In this document: piece by piece, positions 18,443 through 27,428 of the stretch
How the letters are laid out: each line of letters begins with the position of its first letter
Position numbering within the stretch: the stretch's first letter is position 1
NCBI GenBank assembly: GCA_963813315.1
Contig: CAWEYO010000005.1
Location: 372,001-436,000, forward strand
Reading direction: 5' to 3'
DNA from: CAWEYO01 sp963813315
Lineage (GTDB): Bacteria > Pseudomonadota > Alphaproteobacteria > Rhizobiales > Rhizobiaceae
Length of the DNA: 64,000 nucleotides
Program-made: the position numbers and the translations under genes
Notes under the pieces: generated by a model
What the model was told of the DNA's origin: nothing
Seen by the model: only the letters and a program-made list of their open reading frames with translations
Database searches by the model: none

Positions 18443-19330
18443 GTGCACACCGCATTGCAGAAGCGCGACGATCATCCTATTGCCAAAGGCATTGCCGGGA
18501 TTGACCGCAAATGCGACGCAATCGTCACGGGCGGCCTTCTCGGCCGGATCGGCCCTCTCGAAGTCCGCCTCGCTCGCGATGCTTCCGAAGTCTCTGCGGC
18601 GCAGGAAGTGCGCTTCCGCGTCTTCTACGATGAACTCGGCGCGACACGGCATGCCGCCCATTCGCTGGAGGCGCGCGATGCCGATCGCTTCGACGCGGTC
18701 TGTGACCACCTTCTTGTGTTCGATAGCCGGCTTTCCGGGCCGGACCACCGGCGGATTGTCGGAACCTACCGCCTGTTGCGGCAGGAAATCGCGACCGCTT
18801 CCGGCGGATTTTATTCCAACGATGAATTCGAGCTCGAACAGCTTGTTGCACGCCATCCCGACCGGCGCTTTCTGGAACTTGGCCGCTCCTGCGTGCTGCC
18901 CGAATATCGCTCAAAGCGGACGATCGAAGTGCTCTGGCAGGGCATCTGGGCGTATATCAACCACTTCGGAATCGATGTGATGACGGGTTGCGCGTCGTTC
19001 CATGGCACGCTGCCTGCGGCGCATGCCGAGGCGCTGTCCTACCTCGCCCACTATTGCCGCACGACGCCGCTCTGGGATGTGCGGGCAGTACCGGGCCGTT
19101 ATTTCACAATGGACCTGATGCCGCGCGAGGCGATCAACGCCAGGTCGGCGATCAGCTCCCTGCCGCCGCTCATCAAGGGGTATCTCAGGGTCGGTGCGAA
19201 GATCGGCGACGGTTGCGTCATCGACTACGATTTCGCGACCACCGACGTTTTCATCGTGCTCCCGGTCGCCGAGATCAATGCCCGCTATGTCAACTACTAT
19301 GGTGCGGAAGCAGAGCGTTTCGCGGCTTGA
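18443..19330 (+). CDS. olsB: L-ornithine N-alpha-acyltransferase OlsB
   Basis: GNAT-type enzyme of 295 residues that transfers a 3-hydroxyacyl chain from acyl carrier protein to ornithine. This is the first step of ornithine-lipid synthesis, giving phosphate-free membrane lipids. Conserved features are EVRFRVFYDELGA near residue 55, IVGTYRLLRQE, the FELGRSC-type segment (FLELGRSCVLPEYRS) and the C-terminal PPLIKGYLRVGAKIGDGCVID. GTG at 18443 is chosen because GGAG stands 7 bases upstream. No olsA is adjacent, so the O-acyltransferase must be elsewhere. A PHO-like box upstream suggests control by phosphate. Confidence 0.9.
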   Translation: MHTALQKRDDHPIAKGIAGIDRKCDAIVTGGLLGRIGPLEVRLARDASEVSAAQEVRFRVFYDELGATRHAAHSLEARDADRFDAVCDHLLVFDSRLSGPDHRRIVGTYRLLRQEIATASGGFYSNDEFELEQLVARHPDRRFLELGRSCVLPEYRSKRTIEVLWQGIWAYINHFGIDVMTGCASFHGTLPAAHAEALSYLAHYCRTTPLWDVRAVPGRYFTMDLMPREAINARSAISSLPPLIKGYLRVGAKIGDGCVIDYDFATTDVFIVLPVAEINARYVNYYGAEAERFAA

Positions 19331-19405
19331 CCCGTTTGGCGGCGGCGTCCCGAATTTCTGCGCCTTCGAGACCCCGTCACGGTCCGGCCCTGATCGGGAC
19401 CGACT

Positions 19406-20986
19406 CTATGACATGGCGTCCAGCGCCCGGCGATGCCGGTGCATTTCCAGGAAGACCCGGTAGTCGCGATCGAAGCGATCAAGCGCGGCGGGATTGGGCC
19501 TGCGCGCCTTGCTCTCCTGCCGCATCGCCACACAGGCGGCGGGAAGGTCACGATACAGGCCGGCGGCGGTCGCTGCCACCATTGCGGTGCCGACGAGCAC
19601 GGCTTCGTCCACGACAGGCTCGACAACGGTGCAGCCGGTGGCGTCCGCATAAAGTTCCATCAAAAGCGGATTCTTGGTGTGGCCGCCAGTGACATGCAGC
19701 GTGTCGATGACATAGCCATTGGCGTTCAGCGTCTCCAGAATATGTCGCAGCCCGAGCGCGATGCCGACCGCCGTGCGCCAATAAAGCCGGCACAGGCTGT
19801 CGAAGGAGGCGTCGAGAGTGAGCCCGCTGATGACACCCAGCGCATGCGGGTCGGCAAGCGGGGAGCGGTTGCCGTGGAAATCGGGCAGCACGTGCAGGCG
19901 GCCGGCAAGATCAAGGCCCTCGTCCCGACGCAAGGCCATCACACGCTCTGCGATCTTGCGGTGCATGACGGTGTTTGGCTCGCCGCCGGCGCCATGCCAG
20001 AGGATGATATGATCGAGCAACGCGCCGGTCGCCGACTGGCCGCCCTCGATCAGCCAGCAGTCGGGAAGTGCCGCGCCATAGTAGGGACCCCAGCCGCCGG
20101 CGAAGGGCCGAGGCTCTTTCGCAAAGGCCATCACGCAGCTCGACGTGCCGGCAATCAGCGCCAGGTGCCGGTCGAGGCTGTCCGGATCGCCTGCGAAACC
20201 GCCTAGCACGCCCAGCGCGCCCGCATAGGCGTCGATCAGGCCGGTCCCGACCCGGCAGGCGGTCGTGAGGCCGAGCGAATCGGCGGCCGCGGGCGTGAGG
20301 GGGCCAAGGTCGGAACCGACCGGGCTGGCTCGCGCGGGCAGCGCGCCGCGCTGGAGCATGTCGGGGATGCCCACCTGCTCGAAAAAGTCAGGCTGCCAGC
20401 CATTTTCGTGAGCGAGGTAGGTCCATTTAGCAGTCAGAGTGCATTGCGAACGGGCCAATGAACCCGTCGCCCTCCATGTCAGAAAATCGGCGAGGTCGAA
20501 GAAATAGCCGGCTTTGCTCCAAGTCGCGGACCGATGCCGCTTCAGCCACATCAGTTTCGGCGTTTCCATTTCGGGCGACATGACGCCGCCGATATGCTGA
20601 AGCACGCGGTGGCGGGTGGCGGTGCATTCATCGGCTTCCGCCAGCGCGCGATGGTCGAGCCAGACGATCGTGTCCCAGGCAGGATCGCCGCCGGTCGAGA
20701 CGGAGAGCCGTTCGCCCTCGCGGCCGCGGACCACCAGGGAGCACGTGGCGTCGAAACCGATGCCGGCCACGTCTTCGGGCGCCAATTGGGCTTGCTCCCG
20801 CGCCGCACCCACGGCGGCGCAGACGCTCGACCATATGTCTTCAGAATCGTGCTCGGCATGGCCGTGCGCAGGTCGATGCATGGCGATGGGGCGCTCGGCG
20901 CGGCCGAGAAGCCTGCCGCCGCGGTCGAGGATGCCCGCGCGGGCGCTTCCAGTCCCCACATCGACGGCGCAGACGAATTTGGCCAT
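19406..20986 (-). CDS. FGGY-family carbohydrate kinase
   Basis: Sugar kinase of 526 residues, the length of ribulokinase-like FGGY enzymes. The first ATPase-fold strand is CAVDVGTGSARAGILD; GIGFDATCSLVV and WDTIVWLDHRALAEA are substrate-domain motifs. TGLIDAYAGALG contains the catalytic Asp in the usual position. LHVTGGHTKNPLLMELYADATG is the second FGGY signature. The ATG at 20986 overlaps the stop of the upstream HAD gene (TGATG), so the two are translationally coupled. As the last gene of the polyol operon it probably phosphorylates the ketose made by the dehydrogenases (ribulose, xylulose or fructose-like); the exact sugar is not resolved. Confidence 0.85.
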   Translation of the reverse strand: MAKFVCAVDVGTGSARAGILDRGGRLLGRAERPIAMHRPAHGHAEHDSEDIWSSVCAAVGAAREQAQLAPEDVAGIGFDATCSLVVRGREGERLSVSTGGDPAWDTIVWLDHRALAEADECTATRHRVLQHIGGVMSPEMETPKLMWLKRHRSATWSKAGYFFDLADFLTWRATGSLARSQCTLTAKWTYLAHENGWQPDFFEQVGIPDMLQRGALPARASPVGSDLGPLTPAAADSLGLTTACRVGTGLIDAYAGALGVLGGFAGDPDSLDRHLALIAGTSSCVMAFAKEPRPFAGGWGPYYGAALPDCWLIEGGQSATGALLDHIILWHGAGGEPNTVMHRKIAERVMALRRDEGLDLAGRLHVLPDFHGNRSPLADPHALGVISGLTLDASFDSLCRLYWRTAVGIALGLRHILETLNANGYVIDTLHVTGGHTKNPLLMELYADATGCTVVEPVVDEAVLVGTAMVAATAAGLYRDLPAACVAMRQESKARRPNPAALDRFDRDYRVFLEMHRHRRALDAMS

Positions 20987-21663
20987 CAAGGGGCCTTCAT
21001 GTTCATCCGGGACAGCAGGCCAGGCAGGCGCCGCATGTCGTCAAAAACCAGATCCGGCTGGAGCAATTCTATGGACGCCTGCAGGTTGCCCTCACCGGCA
21101 TGGGAACCCCCCGCGAAAGCAAGGACACGCATGCCTGCGTCCTTCGCGGCCATGATGCCGGCGGGACTGTCCTCGACGACCAGGCAGCTCCGGGGCGCGG
21201 TGCCCATGTCGCGCGCTGCGTGAATGAAGAGGTCCGGAAACGGCTTGCCTCGCTTTACCATCGTCGCACTATAGATATGAGGTTCGAACAGTTCCAGCAG
21301 CCCGGTGACCTCTAGCGACAGCCGAATTCGTTCGGGCTGGCTTGAGGAAGCGACGCAATAGGGCGTGTCCAACATCTCCAGCGTTTCGCGGACACCGCCG
21401 ATCGGCTTCAGGTCGCGGCGGAAGCGTGCGTAAAGCTCGGCGCGAATTCCACTGAGATGCTCGCGGGTGACGGCGAGGCCGAAGTCATCCCGCAGGATAT
21501 CGCTCACCGTCGCCATGCTCTTGCCCAGGAAGCGCTCGTAAGCCGTCTTCTCGCTGATTGCCACCCCGGCCGCCGTGATCGTGTCGACCAGAACGCCAAT
21601 TGATATCGGCTCACTGTCCACAAGCACGCCGTCGCAGTCGAAAATGATGAGGTCGGGCGTCAC
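20986..21663 (-). CDS. HAD-superfamily phosphatase (beta-phosphoglucomutase-like)
   Basis: HAD subfamily IA protein of 225 residues. The nucleophile motif is IIFDCDGVLVDSE (Asp9 and Asp11), motif II is in VASSSQPERI, the conserved Lys is in KRGKPFPDLF, and motif IV is CLVVEDSPAGIMAA. Proteins like this dephosphorylate or isomerise sugar phosphates; in rhizobial sorbitol operons they are often annotated as hydrolases of unknown substrate. It starts at a GTG and lies between mtlK and the kinase, with its stop overlapping the kinase start. Confidence 0.85.
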   Translation of the reverse strand: MTPDLIIFDCDGVLVDSEPISIGVLVDTITAAGVAISEKTAYERFLGKSMATVSDILRDDFGLAVTREHLSGIRAELYARFRRDLKPIGGVRETLEMLDTPYCVASSSQPERIRLSLEVTGLLELFEPHIYSATMVKRGKPFPDLFIHAARDMGTAPRSCLVVEDSPAGIMAAKDAGMRVLAFAGGSHAGEGNLQASIELLQPDLVFDDMRRLPGLLSRMNMKAP

Positions 21664-21691
21664 GCGCTTTTGCCCTTTCGAGCCCCTAGAA

Positions 21692-21788
21692 CAGCGGACG
21701 GATCGATGGAATCGCTGCCGCTTTATCTCTTTGTTTGAGCATCGGATTTTCCCCGAAACCGGTTCCCATTTTCGGGTCCGATGCTCTA
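21692..21788. repeat. Dispersed repeat family A, copy 2
   Basis: Fills the gap between the HAD gene and the mannitol-type dehydrogenase. It contains AGCGGACGGATCGATGGAAT, the TTTGTTTGAGCATCGG block and GAAACCGGTTCCCATTTTCG, ending GATGCTCT. It is nearly the reverse complement of the copy at about 51.7 kb. Confidence 0.8.
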
Positions 21789-21789
21789 G

Positions 21790-23268
21790 TCAGAGGTTAT
21801 CCGAGGCATAGCGCGCGAGTACTTCTCGCGTGCCGCTCTCCGACAAGGCTTTCAGATGGCGGGCAAATGAGGCCGCGAAGACCTCCGACTTGCCGACTTC
21901 CCCGAATATGTCGCCAAGCGCCAAAAACGCCGCCGGACTTTCCCTCGCCCTGAGTGCCGCCTGCTTCAGCCGCTCGGCGCTGGCATCCGTGTAGTTCGTT
22001 GGCTTTCCGCTGTCGGTTGTGCCGGCGCAAAACCGGCACCAAAGCGCCGAGACGAGCGACAGGCCAGTGATGCCCGCGCCGGCCGCAAGACGGGCGGCGG
22101 CGGCCGGGAGGATGAACTTCGGCTGCCGGTTGGAGCCGTCCTGGCAAAGCCGGGGGATCGTGTCACCGATCTTTGGATTTGAGAAACGCCTTTCGATCAG
22201 TTTGAAATAGTCGTCGATATCCGTACCGGGCACCGGTGGCACAGTCGGAATGATTTCTTCCCTTTCGAGCTTGGCGAGGAAGTTCCGGATCAGCGGCTCC
22301 TCCATGGCCTCGTGCACGAAATGAATGTCCATCAGGGCTGCCGGATAGGCGATGGCCGCATGGCCGCCGTTCAGGATGCGTATCTTCATCAGCTCGTATG
22401 GGCTGACGTCGTCGACAAAGGTAACGCCGGCTTCCTCAAGCGCCGGCCGGCCGGCGGGGAAATTGTCTTCCAGCACCCATTGCCGGAACGGCTCGCAGAA
22501 GACCGGCCAATTGTCTTCGACCCCGAACTCGTCCGCCAGAAGTTTTCGCTCGCGCTCGGTGGTGGCGGGCGTGATCCGGTCGACCATGCCGTTTGGAAAA
22601 GCCACATTGGCGCGAACCCAGTCGGCGAGCTCAGGGTCCACCAGTTGCGCCAGCCCGACAACCGCGTCGGCTGTCACTTTGCCATTGTGCGGGATGTTGT
22701 CGCACGACATCACCGTAAAGGGAGGCGTGCCCTCCGTGCGCCGGCGCGCCAGGCCGGCAATAATCAGCCCGAATACGGTCGCCGGATGCTGAGTGTCGAT
22801 CGCATCGCGCACGATATCGGGATGCGCGGGATTGAACGCACCGGAGGCCGGGTCGATGTAGTAACCGCCTTCGGTGATCGTCATGGAGACGATCCGGATC
22901 GAGGGCTCGGCGAGACGAGCCACGATTGCCGCGGTATCTCCGGGAACGAGGAAATCGACCATCGCCGCGGTTATGCGCGCGACAACATGGCCGCTGTCCT
23001 GCTCGACGACGGTGGTCAACCAGTCCTGCGACTGCAGCTTTTCGCGTCCGGCCTTCTCGGCAGGAAGAACGCCGGCTCCGACAATCGCCCAGTCATGGTC
23101 CCGGCCGGCATTGAAGAGATCGTCCAGATAGACCGCTTGATGCGCGCGGTGGAAATTGCCGACACCGAAATGAAGGATGCCCGGTTTCAGCGCAGCATGG
23201 TCATAGGAGGGTCGTGCCACCTTGGGGGGGACTGCGGAGAGGTTTGCGTAAGAAAGCTTTGTGGTCAT
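21790..23268 (-). CDS. mtlK: Mannitol dehydrogenase family protein (polyol dehydrogenase)
   Basis: Long-chain polyol dehydrogenase of 492 residues, oxidising a hexitol or pentitol to the 2-ketose with NAD+ (mannitol to fructose, or arabitol to xylulose). The N-terminal NAD-binding loop is ILHFGVGNFHRAHQAVYLD. The catalytic-domain motif ELMKIRILNGGHAAIAYPA holds the conserved Lys and Asn-Gly-His. NIPHNG, characteristic of the family, is also present. The gene follows the smo genes on the same strand after a repeat-filled spacer. Exact substrate is not determined. Confidence 0.88.
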   Translation of the reverse strand: MTTKLSYANLSAVPPKVARPSYDHAALKPGILHFGVGNFHRAHQAVYLDDLFNAGRDHDWAIVGAGVLPAEKAGREKLQSQDWLTTVVEQDSGHVVARITAAMVDFLVPGDTAAIVARLAEPSIRIVSMTITEGGYYIDPASGAFNPAHPDIVRDAIDTQHPATVFGLIIAGLARRRTEGTPPFTVMSCDNIPHNGKVTADAVVGLAQLVDPELADWVRANVAFPNGMVDRITPATTERERKLLADEFGVEDNWPVFCEPFRQWVLEDNFPAGRPALEEAGVTFVDDVSPYELMKIRILNGGHAAIAYPAALMDIHFVHEAMEEPLIRNFLAKLEREEIIPTVPPVPGTDIDDYFKLIERRFSNPKIGDTIPRLCQDGSNRQPKFILPAAAARLAAGAGITGLSLVSALWCRFCAGTTDSGKPTNYTDASAERLKQAALRARESPAAFLALGDIFGEVGKSEVFAASFARHLKALSESGTREVLARYASDNL

Positions 23269-23340
23269 CTGGCACCCACCTCATCTTGCCGACAGTGTTT
23301 GGCGCCGGCGTTATCCATTCCTTCTCCCCGCTCACAGCGG

Positions 23341-23532
23341 AGCAATCGCATTTGGGTTTTACCTGGATTCCTGTCCCCCTCACCCGGCTCGGGCATTGCC
23401 CTCGCCACCCTCTCCCCGAGGGGAGAGGAGGTCGCCGGCCGCGCCGCCGCACCCTCTTCTCCCCAGCGGGGAGAAGGTGGCCGAGCAGAGCGAGGCCGGA
23501 TGAGGGGGCGCTTACCCATATGCGATTGCCCT
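23341..23532. repeat. MITE-like palindromic element, copy 1
   Basis: About 190 bases between smoS and mtlK. The ends are inverted (AGCAATCGCA and TGCGATTGCCCT). Inside are CACCCTCTCCCCGAGGGGAG, CCGGCCGCGCCGCCGCACCC and a CTTCTCCCCAGCGGGGAGAA hairpin. An almost identical copy lies at 63724-63918. No coding capacity is seen, so it fits a small non-autonomous element. Confidence 0.8.
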
Positions 23533-23564
23533 ACCGTTCACGGGGAGAGGAACGCCAAAATCCT

Positions 23565-24341
23565 TCAACTCATCCACTGGCCGCCGTCGACATTGTAGGT
23601 CTGGGCAACGATGTATTCGCTCTCAGCGCTGGCGAGGAACACCGCCATGCCGGTCAGGTCCTCGGCGCGGCCCATGCGGCCGTGCGGCACGCCTTCGCCG
23701 ACCAGGCGTTTCTTCTCACCCAATGGCCGGTTTTCGTATTTGGCGAAAAGCGCATCGACGTGATCCCAATGTTCGCCGTCGACCACGCCGGGCGCTATGG
23801 CGTTGACGTTAATGCGGTGCTTGATCAGGTCGAGGCCGGCCGACTGGGTGAGGCTGATGACGGCTGCCTTCGTCGCGCAATAGACTGCTACGAGGCCCTC
23901 GCCCCGACGCCCGGCCTGGCTCGCCATGTTGATGATGCGGCCACCCTGGCCCCGCTTGATCATGGAGCGGGCCGCCGCCTGCATCATGAACAGCGTGCCG
24001 GCAACATTCACCGAAAACAGCTTGTCGTAACTCTCCTTCGGGATTTCGACGATCGGCGCCATGTCGAACAGCGCGGCGTTGTTGATCAGGATATCCAGCC
24101 CACCGGCCTTCGCCTCGACCGCCTTCACAGCTGCGTCGATGGACGCAAGGTCGGTGACGTCAAGGCGAACGGCATAGGCCGCATCGCCGATTTCGCTCGC
24201 CGTCTTCGTGGCCGCTTCAAGGTTGATGTCGGCGATGGCGACGATTGCTCCTTCACTGACATAGGCTTCGGCGAAGGCACGTCCGATGCCGCGCGCGGCC
24301 CCCGTGATCAGGGCGGACTTGCCTTTCAGCCTTTTGCTCAC
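23565..24341 (-). CDS. smoS: SDR-family sorbitol dehydrogenase SmoS
   Basis: Classical short-chain dehydrogenase of 258 residues. The cofactor loop TGAARGIG is at about 14-21, the NNAALFD motif is present, and the catalytic Tyr and Lys are in VYCATKAAV. The C-terminal IVAQTYNVDGGQWMS matches rhizobial SmoS, which oxidises sorbitol to fructose and also galactitol. Its start overlaps the smoK stop by 4 bases, so it is co-translated with the transporter ATPase. It belongs to the leftward smoE-F-G-K-S operon. Confidence 0.9.
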   Translation of the reverse strand: MSKRLKGKSALITGAARGIGRAFAEAYVSEGAIVAIADINLEAATKTASEIGDAAYAVRLDVTDLASIDAAVKAVEAKAGGLDILINNAALFDMAPIVEIPKESYDKLFSVNVAGTLFMMQAAARSMIKRGQGGRIINMASQAGRRGEGLVAVYCATKAAVISLTQSAGLDLIKHRINVNAIAPGVVDGEHWDHVDALFAKYENRPLGEKKRLVGEGVPHGRMGRAEDLTGMAVFLASAESEYIVAQTYNVDGGQWMS

Positions 24342-25336
24342 AGCGCTCTCCCGTCAGCTCCAAAGCGATGCAGCTTGGCCGCGATGGGGGTCAGGTAAAC
24401 CGTGTCGCCATGGTGAACGGCCACCTCGCCATCGGCGCGCACATTGATCGTGCCCAGCCCGTCCGTGTGAACATGGACGAAGGTGTCGGCGCCCAGATGT
24501 TCGGCCACGCCCACGGTTCCTTTCCACTCGCCCGACGTCTTCGAAATACCGACATGTTCTGGACGAATGCCGATCGTTTTGGCGCCGTGTTTCGCGGCAG
24601 TCGCGCCTTCGATCAAGTTCATCTTCGGCGAGCCGATGAACCCGGCGACGAAAAGATTTTTCGGGGTGCGGTAGAGGTCGAGTGGCGAGCCCACCTGCTC
24701 GATATTGCCTGCATTCAGCACCACGATTTTGTCGGCCATGGTCATCGCCTCGACCTGGTCATGCGTCACGTATACCATCGTCGTCTTGAGCTGCTGGTGA
24801 AGCTCGCTGATCTCCAGCCGCATCGTGCCGCGCAATGCCGCATCGAGGTTCGAAAGCGGCTCGTCGAACAGGAACGCCGAAGGTTGGCGCACGATCGCCC
24901 GCCCGATGGCGACGCGCTGGCGCTGGCCGCCAGAAAGTTGGCCCGGCCGGCGCTCCAGATAGTTGGTCAGGTTCAGGACACGCGCTGCGTCCTTCACCTT
25001 CTTGTCAATCGCCGCCTTGTCTTCGCCCGCCATCTTCAGCGGAAAGGCGATGTTCTTGGCCACCGTCATATGCGGGTAGAGCGCATAGGACTGGAACACC
25101 ATGGCGAGCTTGCGCTTTGCCGGAGCCTCACCGGTCACGTCGCGTCCGTCGATGGAGATCGTTCCGCTGCTGGTGTCTTCCAGCCCGGCAATCAGCCTGA
25201 GCAGCGTGGACTTGCCGCAGCCCGAAGGTCCGACGAAGACCACGAATTCACCGTCCTCGATCTCGAGGTCGAGCTCGGGAATGATTGTCGTCGCCCCGAA
25301 GGATTTCGATACTTTCGTAAGCTTGATATTACCCAT
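24338..25336 (-). CDS. smoK: Polyol ABC transporter ATP-binding protein SmoK
   Basis: MalK/UgpC-type ATPase of 332 residues that energises polyol import. Walker A is GPSGCGKST (about 37-45), the signature is LSGGQRQRVAIGRAI, Walker B is AFLFDEPLSNLD, and the switch is VTHDQ. A TOBE regulatory domain follows residue 240 (GIRPEHVGIS). It lies in the smo operon between permease smoG and dehydrogenase smoS. Confidence 0.92.
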   Translation of the reverse strand: MGNIKLTKVSKSFGATTIIPELDLEIEDGEFVVFVGPSGCGKSTLLRLIAGLEDTSSGTISIDGRDVTGEAPAKRKLAMVFQSYALYPHMTVAKNIAFPLKMAGEDKAAIDKKVKDAARVLNLTNYLERRPGQLSGGQRQRVAIGRAIVRQPSAFLFDEPLSNLDAALRGTMRLEISELHQQLKTTMVYVTHDQVEAMTMADKIVVLNAGNIEQVGSPLDLYRTPKNLFVAGFIGSPKMNLIEGATAAKHGAKTIGIRPEHVGISKTSGEWKGTVGVAEHLGADTFVHVHTDGLGTINVRADGEVAVHHGDTVYLTPIAAKLHRFGADGRAL

Positions 25337-25441
25337 TGCTTCCTCCCGCTACTCCTGGACGACTTCACATGGGAGCACCTTCTCGCCCCCCTCTGACCTG
25401 CCGGTGCTGGCTGGACGGTTTTTCACGTTGACCAACTCCGC

Positions 25442-26266
25442 CTACTTCACAGCGCCGAAGGTCAGGCCGCGCACCAGCTGCTTCTGGCTGAACCAACCCA
25501 TGATCAGGATCGGGGCGATGGCCAGCGTGGAGGCGGCCGAAAGCTTCGCCCAAAACAGTCCTTGCGGGCTGGAGAAGGTGGCGATGAAGGCCGTCAGCGG
25601 CGCGGCCTTGGTGGTCGTCAACTGGATGGTCCAGAAGGACTCGTTCCAGGCGAGAATGATGTTCAGAAGCATCGTCGAGGCGATGCCCGGCACCGCCATC
25701 GGCGTGAGTACGTATATGATTTCGTTCCACAGCGACGCGCCGTCCATCCGCGCAGCCTCGAGAATCTCGCCGGGAATCTCGCGGAAATAGGTGTAGAGCA
25801 TCCACACCACGATCGGCAGGTCGATCAGCATCAGCATCAGGGTGATGCCGATGCGCGAGTCGAGCAAGCCAGCCCTCAGGAAGATGAAATAGATCGGCAC
25901 CAGCACGGCCGCCGCGGGCATCATCTTGGTCGACAGCATCCACATCAGGATGTCCTTGGTCCGTTTCGACGGTGAGAACGCCATCGACCAGGCAGCGGGT
26001 ATGGCGATGGTCGTGCCGATCAGCGTGGCGCCGACGGCGATGATCACGGAGTTCATGAAGGGCTTGAAGTAGTCGCGCTGCGTCTGCACCTCGACGAAGT
26101 TCTCGAAGGTGAAGGACGGGATCAGGTTGAAGCCGGCAATCGCTTCCGATTCGGTCTTGAGCGAGGTGATGATCGTGTAGAGGATCGGAAAGAAGATCAG
26201 CAGCGCGACCGCCCATACAGCGACGGTCCAGCCGATCTTGGTGCGTGTCGAGACTGCGCGTGCCAT
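25442..26266 (-). CDS. smoG: Polyol ABC transporter permease SmoG
   Basis: MalG-type permease of 274 residues with six predicted helices. The first is WAVALLIFFPILYTIITSL. The EAA coupling loop is EILEAARMDGASLWNEIIYV, which contacts SmoK. Downstream of smoF and upstream of smoK, same strand. Confidence 0.92.
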   Translation of the reverse strand: MARAVSTRTKIGWTVAVWAVALLIFFPILYTIITSLKTESEAIAGFNLIPSFTFENFVEVQTQRDYFKPFMNSVIIAVGATLIGTTIAIPAAWSMAFSPSKRTKDILMWMLSTKMMPAAAVLVPIYFIFLRAGLLDSRIGITLMLMLIDLPIVVWMLYTYFREIPGEILEAARMDGASLWNEIIYVLTPMAVPGIASTMLLNIILAWNESFWTIQLTTTKAAPLTAFIATFSSPQGLFWAKLSAASTLAIAPILIMGWFSQKQLVRGLTFGAVK

Positions 26267-26361
26267 GTTTAGAACTCCAAGCGGCTAGCGTTGCAAGTTG
26301 GCTTCCCGTAGAGCGCTGCCGCTGGTGATTCGTTCATCCGATCCAGTCGCATCGACGCCCC

Positions 26362-27243
26362 CTATCTATCCAGGTTCTTGCCGACGGCGCGCATCAGGAA
26401 AAACGCGACGATGTTGGCGAGGATGACGGCGATCACTCCGCCGGCCGCTGCCCCGCCGGCGTCGAATGACAGCCGTGCGGTCTTGTAAATCAGGAATGGC
26501 AGGTTGGTCGAAGCGTAGCCAGGCCCGCCATTGGTGGTGACCAGAATCTCGGCGTAGATGCCAAGCAGGAAGATGGTCTGGATCAGGATCACCACGGTGA
26601 TGGAGCGCGACAGATGCGGCAGGATCAAGTAGCGGAACTGGCTGAGGAAGCGGGCGCCGTCCATCTCCGCCGCCTCCTTCTGCTCGATGTCGAGCGACTG
26701 CAGCGCGGTAAAAAGAATCAGCGTCGCGAAAGGCAGCCACTGCCAGGCGACGATCATGATGATCGAGAACAGCGGATACTGCGCGAACCAGTCTACCGGC
26801 TGCGCACCGAAGAAGCGGGCGATATCGGCGAAGACGCCGTAGCCCGGATGCATGATCATGTTCTTCCACACGAGCGCTGCGACCGGCGGCATGACGAAGA
26901 AGGGCGAGATGACGAGGATGCGCACGATGCCCTGGCCGAAGATCGGCTGGTCGAGCAGCAGCGACAGCGCGACGCCGCCGCACACCGTGATCACCAGGAC
27001 GCCGACGACCAACCTGAGCGTGTTCCAGATCGACTGCCAGAAAGCTGGGTCGGTGTAGAAATACTTGTAGTTGAACCAACCGGCGAAGGTGTCGGCGCCG
27101 GGCAGGGGCGGAGTTAGCAGATTGTAGTTCTGGAACGAGAACCAGAGCGTCATCGCCAGCGGCACGACCATCCAGATCAGGAGGAGGACCACCGACGGCG
27201 CCACCATGAAGCGGGCGAGCGTGCGAGTTTGCCGAGTAGCCAT
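26362..27243 (-). CDS. smoF: Polyol ABC transporter permease SmoF
   Basis: MalF-type permease of 293 residues, partner of SmoG. Six helices are predicted, starting with FMVAPSVVLLLIWMVVPLAM. The EAA loop is KEAAEMDGARFLSQFRYLIL. It is separated from smoE by about 185 bases carrying a strong hairpin, the usual way in ABC operons to make the binding protein more abundant. Confidence 0.92.
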   Translation of the reverse strand: MATRQTRTLARFMVAPSVVLLLIWMVVPLAMTLWFSFQNYNLLTPPLPGADTFAGWFNYKYFYTDPAFWQSIWNTLRLVVGVLVITVCGGVALSLLLDQPIFGQGIVRILVISPFFVMPPVAALVWKNMIMHPGYGVFADIARFFGAQPVDWFAQYPLFSIIMIVAWQWLPFATLILFTALQSLDIEQKEAAEMDGARFLSQFRYLILPHLSRSITVVILIQTIFLLGIYAEILVTTNGGPGYASTNLPFLIYKTARLSFDAGGAAAGGVIAVILANIVAFFLMRAVGKNLDR

Positions 27244-27387
27244 GCTCTTGTCCTCGATTTGAACGAACGATCCGATCGTATCCGCATCCCCTCAGGCCGG
27301 GCGACGCGCGATGGGTCCGATGCTCCAATTTCTCGCCGGCCGGAGTGGCTCCAGTCCCGCGGATCCCGCCATCCCACCCGGAAAAGA

Positions 27388-27413
27388 GGCCGCCCGAGAG
27401 GGATCGGGCGGCC
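27388..27413 (-). terminator. Intercistronic hairpin after smoE
   Basis: Perfect 10-bp stem GGCCGCCCGA / TCGGGCGGCC with a 6-base loop. On the leftward transcript it is followed by TCTTTTCC, a weak U-rich tract. It lies 15 bases after the smoE stop and before smoF, consistent with a partial terminator or a 3' stabilising structure. Confidence 0.65.
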
Positions 27414-27428
27414 AAGTCGGGAGGAGCC

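Noticed and set aside
22312..23598. Plus-strand frame of over 400 codons opposite the mannitol-type dehydrogenase
   Set aside because: Antisense to a conserved dehydrogenase and runs on into the repeat element.
25365..26216. Alternative minus-strand frame overlapping smoG
   Set aside because: Rich in H, R and D with no membrane segments; smoG in the other frame has the EAA loop and six helices.
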